Source: DGNJ01 sp002388905 (GTDB taxonomy: Bacteria > Pseudomonadota > Gammaproteobacteria > Pseudomonadales > Porticoccaceae). From it: 64,000 bases of DNA. The notes under the pieces were generated by a model. The model was not told where the DNA came from, made no database searches, and was given only the letters and a program-made list of their open reading frames with translations. The first letter of the stretch is position 1. Every line of letters starts with the position of its first letter. This document shows positions 51,476-60,406 of the stretch, in pieces. The DNA lies in assembly GCA_036843405.1 (NCBI GenBank), contig DAITSJ010000018.1:1-64000 (forward strand), given 5' to 3'. Both the position numbers and the translations under genes were made by a program.

Positions 51476-52018
51476 ATTAAGAAAAATTACGCCAAGGGGC
51501 GGGCAAAGCGTTCGCGCATGAATGATGAGATCGATGTCGCGGAGGTCCGCCTGATAGGCGCAGATGGCGAACAGGTAGGTATCGTCGGCCTGGAACAGGC
51601 CCTGGAAACCGCGTCATCTGCAAACCTGGACCTGGTGGAAATTGCGCCCGATGCCGAGCCTCCAGTCTGCAAGATCATGGACTACGGCAAGAAGCTCTTC
51701 GAGGACAAGAAGCAGCAGGCGGCGCAACGCAAGAAGCAGAAGCAGACACAGGTCAAGGAAATGAAATTCCGTCCCGGGACGGAACAAGGGGATTACGAGG
51801 TCAAGCTGCGCAACCTGACCCGTTTTCTCGAAGACGGGGACAAGGCCAAGGTAACCCTGAGGTTCCGCGGCCGCGAGATGGCCCACCAGGAACTCGGTAT
51901 GGAGATGATGCATCGCATAGAGGAAGATCTCGCCGAACTGGGCAATGTCGAGCAGCAACCGAAAATGGAAGGTCGGCAGCTCACCATGGTCATCGCCCCG
52001 AAAAGCAAGAAGAAGTAG
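51476..52018 (+). CDS. infC: Translation initiation factor IF-3 (AUU start)
   Basis: 180 residues, as in E. coli, if read from ATT at 51476: IKKNYAKGRAKRSRMNDEID. The ATG at 51518 would drop the conserved N-terminal basic segment. GGGAG lies upstream at a usual distance, four bases before the ATT is the thrS stop. An AUU start is how infC represses itself, since IF-3 rejects non-standard starts. VRLIGADGEQVGIVGLEQAL and DLVEIAPDAEPPVCKIMDYG are hallmark blocks, and VTLRFRGREMAHQELG marks the C-terminal domain. It prevents subunit joining and checks the start codon. Confidence 0.93.
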   Translation: MKKNYAKGRAKRSRMNDEIDVAEVRLIGADGEQVGIVGLEQALETASSANLDLVEIAPDAEPPVCKIMDYGKKLFEDKKQQAAQRKKQKQTQVKEMKFRPGTEQGDYEVKLRNLTRFLEDGDKAKVTLRFRGREMAHQELGMEMMHRIEEDLAELGNVEQQPKMEGRQLTMVIAPKSKKK

Positions 52019-52102
52019 CAGTCAAGCGTACCGCGTGCAGCCTTTGGCTGGCTGTCCGGGCGTCTTCTTCTTATTAAATTACTACTCTGTGGAGTTTTAA
52101 AA

Positions 52103-52294
52103 ATGCCAAAAGCCAAAGTACACAGCGGTGCCGCCAAACGGTTCAAGAAAACCGGTGCCGGTTACAAGCACAAGCGGGCTTTCCGAAGCCACATCCTCAC
52201 CAAGATGTCCCAGAAGCGCAAGCGCAACCTGCGCGGCACCCGCACGCTGAATGCGGCGGACGCCCCGCTGGTCGATCGCATGCTGCGTTCCTGA
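52103..52294 (+). CDS. rpmI: Ribosomal protein L35
   Basis: 63 residues, starts MPKAKVHSGAAKRFKKTGAG, typical L35, strongly basic. Located between infC and rplT as in other proteobacteria. Translation is probably under L20 control acting on the infC-rpmI leader. Confidence 0.97.
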   Translation: MPKAKVHSGAAKRFKKTGAGYKHKRAFRSHILTKMSQKRKRNLRGTRTLNAADAPLVDRMLRS

Positions 52295-52319
52295 TAGCCC
52301 ATTTTAGGAGGAGATTGAA

Positions 52320-52676
52320 ATGTCCCGCGTCAAACGTGGTGTCACCGCACACCGTCGACACAAGAAAGTTCTCAAGCAGGCCAAGGGCTACTACGGTGCC
52401 CGCAGCCGCGTCTATCGCGTTGCCAAACAGGCCGTTACCAAATCCGCACAGTACGCCTATCGCGACCGTCGCGCCAAGAAGCGTACTTTCCGCACCCTGT
52501 GGATCGCCCGGATCAACGCCCAGGCACGCGCCGAAGGCGTTACCTACAGCCAGCTGATCGCGGGCCTGAAAAAGGCCGGTATCGAGTTGGATCGCCGCGT
52601 GCTCGCCGACCTGGCGGTGCACGACAAGGCCGCTTTTGCCTCTGTCGTCAATCAAGCAAAAGCTGCCCTGGCATAA
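52320..52676 (+). CDS. rplT: Ribosomal protein L20
   Basis: 118 residues. MSRVKRGVTAHRRHKKVLKQ and KGYYGARSRVYRVAKQAV are typical. It binds 23S rRNA early in assembly and represses its own operon in E. coli. Ribosome-binding site AGGAGG. 25 bp after rpmI. Confidence 0.97.
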   Translation: MSRVKRGVTAHRRHKKVLKQAKGYYGARSRVYRVAKQAVTKSAQYAYRDRRAKKRTFRTLWIARINAQARAEGVTYSQLIAGLKKAGIELDRRVLADLAVHDKAAFASVVNQAKAALA

Positions 52677-52716
52677 GTGAAGCGCCGGCGTTGAGCCGGC
52701 GCCGGCAATCTCGTCG

Positions 52717-52753
52717 AACAGGGAAAGGGCAGTGGCTCTTTCCCTGTTTTTTT
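52717..52753 (+). terminator. Intrinsic terminator or attenuator between rplT and pheS
   Basis: AACAGGGAAAG pairs with CTTTCCCTGTT around a short loop and is followed by seven or more T. It lies 41 bp after rplT and 51 bp before pheS. A second hairpin (GGTTCCC...GGGAACC, about 52757-52782) follows, and CAGGGAA in its 3' arm could pair with the TTCCCTG of the terminator. This suggests an attenuator as in E. coli pheST. Confidence 0.75.
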
Positions 52754-52803
52754 ATTGGTTCCCGTCGGGGTTGCAGGGAACCGGATCGTCTAAGGAAGTC
52801 GAA

Positions 52804-53817
52804 ATGGAAAATCTTGCCGCACTCGCCGATGAAGCCGTCAAGGCCGCTGCCGATGCGGAGGACCTGGCCGTTCTCGATGCCGTCCGCGTCGAGTACCTGG
52901 GTAAAAAAGGTAAGCTCACGGCCCTGTTGAAGGGGCTGGGCGCTTTGTCTCCGGAGGAGCGGCCCGCCGCCGGCGCCCGTATCAACGAGGCCAAGGCGCG
53001 GGTTCAGGAAGAGATCGAACGGCGCCGGGAAACCCTGGATCGCGCGGCAATCGAGAGCCAGCTCGCCGCCGAAGCCCTGGACGTGACCCTGCCGGGGCGC
53101 GCTGTGGACCGTGGCGGGCTGCACCCGGTGACCCGGACCATGGAGCGTATCGAATCTTTCTTTGTCCGCGTGGGGTACAGCATCGCCGAGGGGCCGGAAG
53201 TCGAGGACGATTACCACAACTTCGAGGCGCTCAATATTCCCGCCCACCACCCGGCCCGGGCCATGCACGACACCTTTTATATCGACGAGTCCACGGTGTT
53301 GCGCACCCACACCTCGCCGGTCCAGATCCGGGTCATGGAGGCACAGGAGCCGCCCCTGCGGATCATCTGTCCGGGGCGCGTCTATCGCTGCGACTCCGAC
53401 CTGACTCACACGCCCATGTTTCACCAGGTGGAGGGGCTGGTGGTGGATACCGATATCAGCTTTGCCGACCTCAAGGGCACGGTGGACCAGTTTCTCAAGG
53501 CCTTTTTCGAGGCGGACCTGCCGGTGCGCTTCCGGCCTTCCTACTTCCCCTTCACCGAGCCCTCCGCGGAAGTGGATATCCAGTGCACCAATTGCGGCGG
53601 TTCGGGATGTCGGGTCTGTGGCGGCAGCGGCTGGCTGGAAGTAATGGGTTGCGGCATGGTGCATCCCGAAGTGTTCCGCCATTGCGGTGTCGACAACGAC
53701 AAGTACACCGGGTTTGCCTTTGGTCTGGGTGTCGAGCGACTGGCCATGCTGCGCTATGGCGTCAACGATTTGCGCCTGTTTTTCGAGAACGACCTGAGGT
53801 TCCTTAAACAGTTTTGA
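52804..53817 (+). CDS. pheS: Phenylalanyl-tRNA synthetase alpha subunit
   Basis: 337 residues. N-terminal coiled coil (about 1-85), then the class II core: HPVTRTMERIESFFVRVGYS, motif 2 region CPGRVYRCDSDLTHTPMFHQ, and motif 3 near FAFGLGVERLAMLRYGV. A Cys-rich loop (TNCGGSGCRVCGGSG) is seen in many PheS proteins. ATG at 52804 follows AAGGAAG. The frame is open back to 52732 without a stop, but the conserved N-terminus is at 52804. Confidence 0.97.
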   Translation: MENLAALADEAVKAAADAEDLAVLDAVRVEYLGKKGKLTALLKGLGALSPEERPAAGARINEAKARVQEEIERRRETLDRAAIESQLAAEALDVTLPGRAVDRGGLHPVTRTMERIESFFVRVGYSIAEGPEVEDDYHNFEALNIPAHHPARAMHDTFYIDESTVLRTHTSPVQIRVMEAQEPPLRIICPGRVYRCDSDLTHTPMFHQVEGLVVDTDISFADLKGTVDQFLKAFFEADLPVRFRPSYFPFTEPSAEVDIQCTNCGGSGCRVCGGSGWLEVMGCGMVHPEVFRHCGVDNDKYTGFAFGLGVERLAMLRYGVNDLRLFFENDLRFLKQF

Positions 53818-53901
53818 GCCTGAGTGCCACACGACTTTTGAGGTCGTTTTTTAACATCCGGTAGTCGATGTCAGAGCAAGCTTTCAAGTGAAGGAAAACC
53901 G

Positions 53902-56280
53902 ATGAAATTCAGCGAATCCTGGTTACGGGAGTGGGTAGACCCGGCCATCGATAGCCAAGCACTGGCCCACCAGCTCACCATGGCGGGCCTGGAAGTGGAT
54001 GGCGTGGAACCGGCCGCGGGGGATTTTTCCGGTGTCGTGGTTGGGGAAATCCTCGCCTGCGAGCCGCACCCGGATGCCGATAAACTCAGTGTCTGCCGGG
54101 TTTCCGGCTCGCCGGAGGGCGAACAGCAGGTGGTCTGCGGTGCGCCCAATGCCCGGGCAGGGCTCAAGGTGCCCTTTGCCCTGGTGGGGGCCGAACTGCC
54201 CGGTGCGCTCAAGATCAAGCGCGCCAAACTGCGCGGCGTGGAATCCGCGGGCATGCTTTGTGCCGGCGACGAACTGGGCCTTTCCGATGAGGATGACGGC
54301 CTGCTGGAACTGCCGGCCGATGCGCCTGTGGGCGAATCCCTGCGGGACTACCTGGCCCTCGATGACACCCTGATCGAGGTGGACCTGACCCCCAACCGGG
54401 GCGACTGCCTGGCCATTCGCGGCCTGGCACGGGAAGTGGCCGTGCTCTGTCGGCTGGACCAGGAAACACCGGATCTGGCACCGGTTCCTGCGGCCGTGGA
54501 GGATCGTTTCCCGGTCAGCCTCGATGCCGGGGATAAATGTCCCCGCTACGCGGGTCGTGTCATTCGCGATATCGATATCGCCCGTCCCTCGCCACTGTGG
54601 CTGGTGGAGAAACTCCGGCGTTGCGGCGTACGCAGTATTGACGCCGTGGTGGATGTGACCAATTATGTGATGCTGGAATTGGGCCAGCCTCTGCACGCCT
54701 TTGATCTGGACAAGCTGGACGGGGGCATCCAGGTGCGTGAAGCGAAGCAGGGCGAAAAGCTGGAAATGCTCGACGGCGCTACCACGGAATTCCGGTCCGG
54801 CACGCTGGCCATTGCCGATGGGCAGGGCGCCGTTGCCATGGCCGGCATCATGGGTGGCCGGGCCACCGCCGTTTCCGCGCAAACACGGGATTTGTTTCTG
54901 GAAAGCGCTTTTTTCAATCCGCTGGCCATTGTCGGTCAGGCTCGCTACTACGGCCTGCACACGGACTCATCTCATCGCTTCGAGCGCGGCGTCGACCCGG
55001 CGCTGTGCAAGCTCGCCATCGAGCGGGCCACGGCCCTGCTCCTCGATATCGTCGGCGGGAAGCCGGGCCCGGTGGTGGTGGAAGAACTTCAGGAGCACCT
55101 GCCGCGGCTGGCCACGGTGCAATTGTCCCTAGCCCGACTGCGCCAGCAACTGGCATTTTCCATCGAGGCGGGCGAGGTGCGGGACATACTGGTCCGTCTG
55201 GGCCTGGAGGTCACCGCCGAGAATGCGCAAGGCTGGACCCTGACCGTGCCCAGTTGGCGCTTCGATCTTGCCATCGAGGCCGATCTGGTAGAGGAGGTGG
55301 CCCGCGTCTACGGCTACAACCGCCTGCCCATTACCACCGTCAAATCCGCCCTGGCCATCGAACCCGGCCGGGAGGCGCGCCTGCCCCTATCAGCGATGAG
55401 GAATGTCCTTGTCGAGCGCGGCTATCGGGAAGCCATTACCTACAGTTTTGTCGACCCCGCGCTCCAGGCCAAACTCAACCCGGGTGTCCAGGCCCTGCCG
55501 GTGGCCAATCCCATCGCCAGCGACATGGCGCAGATGCGCACCTCTCTCTGGCCGGGCCTGATCCGGGCCCTCAGACACAACATCAATCGCCAGCAGAGCC
55601 GCGTGCGCTTGTTCGAGGCCGGTTTGCGTTTCCTACCGGGGGAGACACTTCGCCAGGAACCCATGCTCGCCGGCCTGATCTATGGCGAGCGCTGGCCCGA
55701 GAGCTGGAACCACGGCCGGGAAAAAGTGGATTTCTTCGATATCAAGGGCGATGTCGAGGCGTTACTGGCCCTGACCGGGGAGGAAGATCGTTTCCGTTTT
55801 GAGCCCATGGAGCACCCGGCGCTGCACCCGGGGCAGTCGGCGGCCATTCTCAAGGCCGGTGAGCCGGTGGGTATACTGGGGCGTCTGCATCCTTCCTTGC
55901 AAAAAGACCTGGACCTGGAGCAACCGGTGTACCTGTTCGATATGCAACAGGAACCATTGCGGGAAACCCGGATTCCGAGCTTCCGGGAGGTCAGCCGCTT
56001 CCCGGGCCTGCGCCGGGACATCGCCGTCATTGTCGACCGGGCCATTGCCGTTCAGCCCCTGCTCGATACCGTCCGTCGCGCTGCGGGACCTTTGCTGGTT
56101 GACCTGAAGGTGTTTGACGTCTATGAAGGCAAAGGTATTGAAAATAATAGAAAAAGTGTGGCGCTGGGCTTGACGTTCCAGGAGGAATCCCGCACTCTTA
56201 ATGAATCCGAGGTGAACGCAGCCGTGAACGCTGTGGTTGATCGTCTCAAAGAGGAACACCGGGCGTCCTTAAGGGGATAA
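53902..56280 (+). CDS. pheT: Phenylalanyl-tRNA synthetase beta subunit
   Basis: 792 residues. Blocks in order: tRNA-binding domain (VVVGEILACEPHPDADKLSV), B3/B4 editing domain (DLTPNRGDCLAIRGLAREVA), B5 domain, the inactive class II core and a C-terminal ferredoxin-like anticodon-binding domain. Forms the alpha2-beta2 enzyme with PheS. Located 84 bp after pheS and 7 bp before ihfA. Confidence 0.97.
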   Translation: MKFSESWLREWVDPAIDSQALAHQLTMAGLEVDGVEPAAGDFSGVVVGEILACEPHPDADKLSVCRVSGSPEGEQQVVCGAPNARAGLKVPFALVGAELPGALKIKRAKLRGVESAGMLCAGDELGLSDEDDGLLELPADAPVGESLRDYLALDDTLIEVDLTPNRGDCLAIRGLAREVAVLCRLDQETPDLAPVPAAVEDRFPVSLDAGDKCPRYAGRVIRDIDIARPSPLWLVEKLRRCGVRSIDAVVDVTNYVMLELGQPLHAFDLDKLDGGIQVREAKQGEKLEMLDGATTEFRSGTLAIADGQGAVAMAGIMGGRATAVSAQTRDLFLESAFFNPLAIVGQARYYGLHTDSSHRFERGVDPALCKLAIERATALLLDIVGGKPGPVVVEELQEHLPRLATVQLSLARLRQQLAFSIEAGEVRDILVRLGLEVTAENAQGWTLTVPSWRFDLAIEADLVEEVARVYGYNRLPITTVKSALAIEPGREARLPLSAMRNVLVERGYREAITYSFVDPALQAKLNPGVQALPVANPIASDMAQMRTSLWPGLIRALRHNINRQQSRVRLFEAGLRFLPGETLRQEPMLAGLIYGERWPESWNHGREKVDFFDIKGDVEALLALTGEEDRFRFEPMEHPALHPGQSAAILKAGEPVGILGRLHPSLQKDLDLEQPVYLFDMQQEPLRETRIPSFREVSRFPGLRRDIAVIVDRAIAVQPLLDTVRRAAGPLLVDLKVFDVYEGKGIENNRKSVALGLTFQEESRTLNESEVNAAVNAVVDRLKEEHRASLRG

Positions 56281-56287
56281 AACAACA

Positions 56288-56587
56288 ATGTCAGCATTAA
56301 CCAAAGCCGACATCGCCGAAATGCTCTTCGAGGAACTGGGTCTCAATAAACGGGAGGCCAAGGAAATCGTCGAATCCTTTTTCGAGGAAATCTGCGTCGC
56401 CCTGGAAAGCAACGAACAGGTGAAGCTTTCCGGCTTCGGCAATTTCGATCTCCGGGACAAGAACAGCCGACCGGGCCGCAATCCCAAAACCGGCGAGGAG
56501 ATACCCATTACGGCCCGTCGCGTGGTGACATTCAAACCGGGCCAGAAACTCAAGGCGAGGGTCGAGGACCATGCTGGAGCCCGGTAA
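56288..56587 (+). CDS. ihfA: Integration host factor alpha subunit
   Basis: 99 residues. LTKADIAEMLFEELGLNKRE begins the DNABII fold; GFGNFDLRDKNSRPGRNPKT is the DNA-bending arm with the conserved Pro, and RRVVTFKPGQKLK is the C-terminal block. IHF bends DNA for replication, recombination and sigma-54 transcription. ihfA follows pheT as in E. coli and Pseudomonas. It overlaps the next gene by 17 bp. Confidence 0.97.
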   Translation: MSALTKADIAEMLFEELGLNKREAKEIVESFFEEICVALESNEQVKLSGFGNFDLRDKNSRPGRNPKTGEEIPITARRVVTFKPGQKLKARVEDHAGAR

Positions 56588-56927
56588 CAACGATCAGTTG
56601 CCGCCTATTCCCGGTAAGCGCTATTTCACCATCGGTGAGGTCAGCGATCTGTGTGAAGTCAAACCGCACGTGCTTCGTTACTGGGAGCAGGAATTCCCCA
56701 TGCTCGACCCGGTCAAGCGCCGGGGTAACCGCCGCTATTACCAGCGCCAGGACGTTCTTCTCATCCGCCAGATTCGCTCCCTGCTCTACGACCAGGGCTT
56801 CACGATCGGCGGTGCCCGTCAGCGCCTGACCGGCGAGGACGCCAAGGAAGAAGCCACCCAGATTCGCCAGTTGGTCACCCAGACTATTGCCGAACTGGAA
56901 GACGTTCTCAATGTCCTGAAAGTCTGA
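56571..56927 (+). CDS. MerR-family transcriptional regulator
   Basis: 118 residues. YFTIGEVSDLCEVKPHVLRY with RRGNRRYYQRQDVLLIRQIR is the MerR winged helix-turn-helix. The remaining ~40 residues are a coiled coil without metal-binding Cys, so it is not a copper or mercury sensor. This gene regularly follows ihfA in gammaproteobacteria; its target is not known. It precedes tRNA-Pro. Confidence 0.9.
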   Translation: MLEPGNNDQLPPIPGKRYFTIGEVSDLCEVKPHVLRYWEQEFPMLDPVKRRGNRRYYQRQDVLLIRQIRSLLYDQGFTIGGARQRLTGEDAKEEATQIRQLVTQTIAELEDVLNVLKV

Positions 56928-56992
56928 TTCCGGCTTGCAATGATCACCCGATTCGGTATCATTGCGCCTCCCCCGCAGCACCCATTACAAAT

Positions 56993-57069
56993 CGGAGCGT
57001 AGCGCAGCCTGGTAGCGCACTACACTGGGGGTGTAGTGGTCGTCGGTTCAAATCCGGCCGCTCCGACCA
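56993..57069 (+). tRNA. tRNA-Pro (GGG)
   Basis: 77 nt with acceptor CGGAGCG/CGCTCCG, D arm TAGCGCAGCCTGGTAGCG, anticodon loop CTGGGGG (GGG), T arm GGTTCAAATCC and encoded CCA. The cus operon starts its downstream flank. I saw no second copy of the tRNA 3' end in the window, so an integrated island cannot be shown. Confidence 0.95.
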
Positions 57070-57163
57070 TATTTCCTCTTAAAAAACAAGCTCTACCCCA
57101 TTAACGGGGGATGGGCATTCCTGCGTACCCGATTGATGATGCCATCCCAGCCATAGCTCCGGG

Positions 57164-60100
57164 TCACCTCTCATTGTTTTCTTCTGAGAGCGCCGGCGAT
57201 CCCTTGGTCAGACTCTGCCCTCGCCAGAACATGAAGATCGCGGGGAATACCACCAACACCATAATCAGTGCCGAGACCACGCCTCCTACCATGGGCGCGG
57301 CAATGCGCTGCATGACGTCGGCGCCAGTGCCGCTGGAGAACATGATCGGCACCAGTCCCATGAATAGTGCCAACCCGGTCATCAACATGGGGCGTATCCG
57401 TTGACCGGCACCGGTCTGCACAGCCTCTTGCAGATCGCCACGGGTATTGAGCCGGCGTTCCGCTTCCCGATCCCGCCAGGCGATATCCAGATACACCATC
57501 ATCAGCAGGCCCAGTTCCACGGCGAGACCCGCCACGGCAATCATGCCCACCCAGACGGCGACGCTGAGTTTGAAGTCCAGCCACCATAGCAGCCAGACGG
57601 CACCGCTGAGAGAGAAAGGTACGCTCAACATCACCACCAGGGTTTCGGTCAGCGATCCCCGGTGCATAAACAGCATGAAAAAGATCAGAAAAAGCGTGGC
57701 GGGCACCAGTAACTGCAGCTTGGCTTTAGCCCGCTCGAAGTACTGAAACTGCCCGGCCCAGGCGAGGCGGTAGCCCGAAGGGATGTCGACGTTGTCAGCG
57801 ACCACCTCTTTGGCCTGTTCCACGTAGTCGGCGATGCCGATGTCGTTTTTCACATCGACAAAGACAAAGCCCACCAGCTGACCATCCTCGCTGCGCACCG
57901 ATGGGGGGCCGGTTTGGAACTCAATGTTCGCCACCTGGGTAATGGGAATCTGGGCGCCGGTGGATGTGGGCACGAGGACGCGCTCGAGGGCGTCGAGGTT
58001 GTCCCGGTAGTCCCGGGCGTAGCGCACCAGGATGTTGTAGCGCTCCCGGCCCTCGACGGTCTGGGAGACCACCGTGCCGCCCATCGCGGCCATGATGACC
58101 CGCTCTACATCACCGACGTTGAGGCCGAGGCGGGCGGCCGCAGCCCGGTCGACGGTGAAATCCAGGAAGTAACCCCCGGTACTGCGTTCGGCAAAAGCAC
58201 TGCGCGTATAGGGCGCCATGCGTTCGTCCGCCTGCAGGGCTTTTTCGATGGCCACACCGGTCTCCTCGATGGTGGCCAGGTCGGGGCCGAACACCTTGAT
58301 ACCCAGGGCCGAGCGAATGCCGGTAGCCAACATCTCGGTCCGGGTCTGGATGGGCATCCAGAAAATATTGGGCATGCCGGGGAAGCGCAGTTTCTGGTCC
58401 ATCTCCTGGATCAGGCCGTCCCAGGTCAAGCCTTCCCGCCACTGATTCCGGGGCTTGAGGGTAATCACCGTCTCCACCATGGACAGGGGCGCCGGATCCG
58501 TGGCGCTGGTGGAGCGGCCCACCTTACCGAAGACGTGCTCCACTTCTGGTATAGCGGCGATGATCCGGTCCATGGTCTGCAAGGTCTGCGTCGCTTCGGT
58601 AATGGACATGCCAGGCAGCGCCGTCGGCATGTAGAGAATCGAACCCTCGTTCAACGGCGGCATAAATTCGTTGCCCAACTGCCGGAAGGGAATCACTGTC
58701 AGTGCCAGGATCAGTACCGCTCCTCCAACCACAGGCCAACGAAAACGTACCGCAAAGGCGACCACCGGTCGGTAGGCGGCCACCAGCCACTGGTTCAGCT
58801 TGCTGCGATCACCGCGGATTCGGCCTCGGATCAGCCACACCGCCAGGGCCGGCACCAGGGTGATGGACAATAGCGCCGCAAAGGCCATGGAGTAGGTTTT
58901 GGTGAACGCCAGTGGCTTGAACAACCGGCCTTCGGTGCCTGCCAGGGCGAAGACCGGCATAAAGGACACGGTGATAATCAGCAGCGAAAAGAAAATACTG
59001 GGTCCCACTTGCTGCATGGCCTCGATGATCACCTGCTGGCGGGGCTTGGCCTGTTCCTCCGGGTCAGCCTCAGGGCTCTGCCAGTGATGCAATCGCTTAT
59101 GGACGTTTTCGATAATGACGATGGCGGCGTCCACCATGGCGCCGATGGCGACGGCTATGCCTCCCAACGACATGATATTGGCCGTCAGCCCCTGGTAATA
59201 CATGGGGATAAAGGAGAGCAGGACCGCCACCGGCAGTGTGATCACCGCCACCAGGGTGGAACGTGCATGCAGCAAAAATAGCCCGATGATCAGGGAGACG
59301 ATCAGCATCTCCTCGGTCAGGGTACGGGTCAGGGTATCAATGGCTTCATTGATCAGGGTAGAGCGATCATAGACCGGCACAATCTCCACCCCTTTCGGCA
59401 GGCCGGATTTGATGTCCTCGAGGCGCTGCTTGACCCGGCGAATCACATCCAGCGCGTTCTCGCCGTAGCGCATCACCACGATGCCACCGACGGTGACGCC
59501 CTCGCCATCCAGCTCGGCCTGGCCCCGCTGCATGGCCGGCCCCAGGGCTACGTGGCCCACCTGTTCCACGGTGACGGGCACCCCATTTTCGGTGGATTTG
59601 AGCACCACCTGCTCAAGATCGGCTACGGACTTTACGTAACCGCGACCGCGGATAAACTGCTCGTGGCCTGCCACTTCCAGGATGCGGCCGCCCACGTCCT
59701 GGTTGGATTCCCGCACTGCTTCCACGACGTGCTGCAGTGGTATCCCCAGAGAGGCCAGCTTGTTGGGGTCCAGGCTGATCTGGTATTCACGCTGATAGCC
59801 GCCTACCGAAGCCACTTCGGAAACCCCTTCCACAGCTTCCAGGGCATAGCGCAGGTTGAAATCCTGCAGCGAGCGCAGGTCCGCAAGGTTGTGGTTGCCG
59901 GAGGTGTCCCGCAGCGCATACTGATAAATCCAGCCCACACCGGTGGCGTCCGGCCCCAGGGTGGGATTGACGCCTTCCGGCAGATCGGCGGTGGCGCTGT
60001 TGAGATACTCCAGCACCCGGGAGCGGGCCCAGTACATATCGACGCCGTCGTCGAAGATCACATAGACGAACGACAGTCCGAAAAAGCTTTGGCCCCGGAC

Positions 60101-60406
60101 GTAATTCACCCCGGGCGCAGCCAGCAGCGTTGTGGTCAATGGGTAGGTAATCTGGTCCTCCACCAAGTCGGGGCTGCGGCCCGGCCACTCGGTAAAGACG
60201 ATCACCTGCACGTCCGAGAGATCCGGAATGGCGTCCAGCGGCGCCAACCGGAGGGCCTGCCAGCCGCCGACGGTGAGCGCGAGGACAGCGACCACTGTCA
60301 GCAGCGGGTTACGGGCGCAGTAGCCGATAATCCGTTGCAGCCAGCCAATGGCTTCGCCTTCAGCGGGTGGGTGAGCGGACGGATTCTTGTGGCTGTTATT
60401 TACCAT
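57164..60406 (-). CDS. cusA: CusA-type RND Cu+/Ag+ efflux pump (HME4 class)
   Basis: 1080 residues. The TM4 motif AIGAMVDAAIVIIEN (Asp426) is the HME4 form tied to Cu+/Ag+. The three periplasmic copper-binding Met of E. coli CusA (573, 623, 672) have equivalents at Met593 (ILYMPTALPG), Met643 (PLSMVETVI) and Met692 (TEMLATGIRS), with the same spacing. It exports monovalent copper and silver, using protons. It overlaps cusB by 7 bp. It lies on the minus strand, pointing at tRNA-Pro. Confidence 0.95.
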   Translation of the reverse strand: MVNNSHKNPSAHPPAEGEAIGWLQRIIGYCARNPLLTVVAVLALTVGGWQALRLAPLDAIPDLSDVQVIVFTEWPGRSPDLVEDQITYPLTTTLLAAPGVNYVRGQSFFGLSFVYVIFDDGVDMYWARSRVLEYLNSATADLPEGVNPTLGPDATGVGWIYQYALRDTSGNHNLADLRSLQDFNLRYALEAVEGVSEVASVGGYQREYQISLDPNKLASLGIPLQHVVEAVRESNQDVGGRILEVAGHEQFIRGRGYVKSVADLEQVVLKSTENGVPVTVEQVGHVALGPAMQRGQAELDGEGVTVGGIVVMRYGENALDVIRRVKQRLEDIKSGLPKGVEIVPVYDRSTLINEAIDTLTRTLTEEMLIVSLIIGLFLLHARSTLVAVITLPVAVLLSFIPMYYQGLTANIMSLGGIAVAIGAMVDAAIVIIENVHKRLHHWQSPEADPEEQAKPRQQVIIEAMQQVGPSIFFSLLIITVSFMPVFALAGTEGRLFKPLAFTKTYSMAFAALLSITLVPALAVWLIRGRIRGDRSKLNQWLVAAYRPVVAFAVRFRWPVVGGAVLILALTVIPFRQLGNEFMPPLNEGSILYMPTALPGMSITEATQTLQTMDRIIAAIPEVEHVFGKVGRSTSATDPAPLSMVETVITLKPRNQWREGLTWDGLIQEMDQKLRFPGMPNIFWMPIQTRTEMLATGIRSALGIKVFGPDLATIEETGVAIEKALQADERMAPYTRSAFAERSTGGYFLDFTVDRAAAARLGLNVGDVERVIMAAMGGTVVSQTVEGRERYNILVRYARDYRDNLDALERVLVPTSTGAQIPITQVANIEFQTGPPSVRSEDGQLVGFVFVDVKNDIGIADYVEQAKEVVADNVDIPSGYRLAWAGQFQYFERAKAKLQLLVPATLFLIFFMLFMHRGSLTETLVVMLSVPFSLSGAVWLLWWLDFKLSVAVWVGMIAVAGLAVELGLLMMVYLDIAWRDREAERRLNTRGDLQEAVQTGAGQRIRPMLMTGLALFMGLVPIMFSSGTGADVMQRIAAPMVGGVVSALIMVLVVFPAIFMFWRGQSLTKGSPALSEENNER

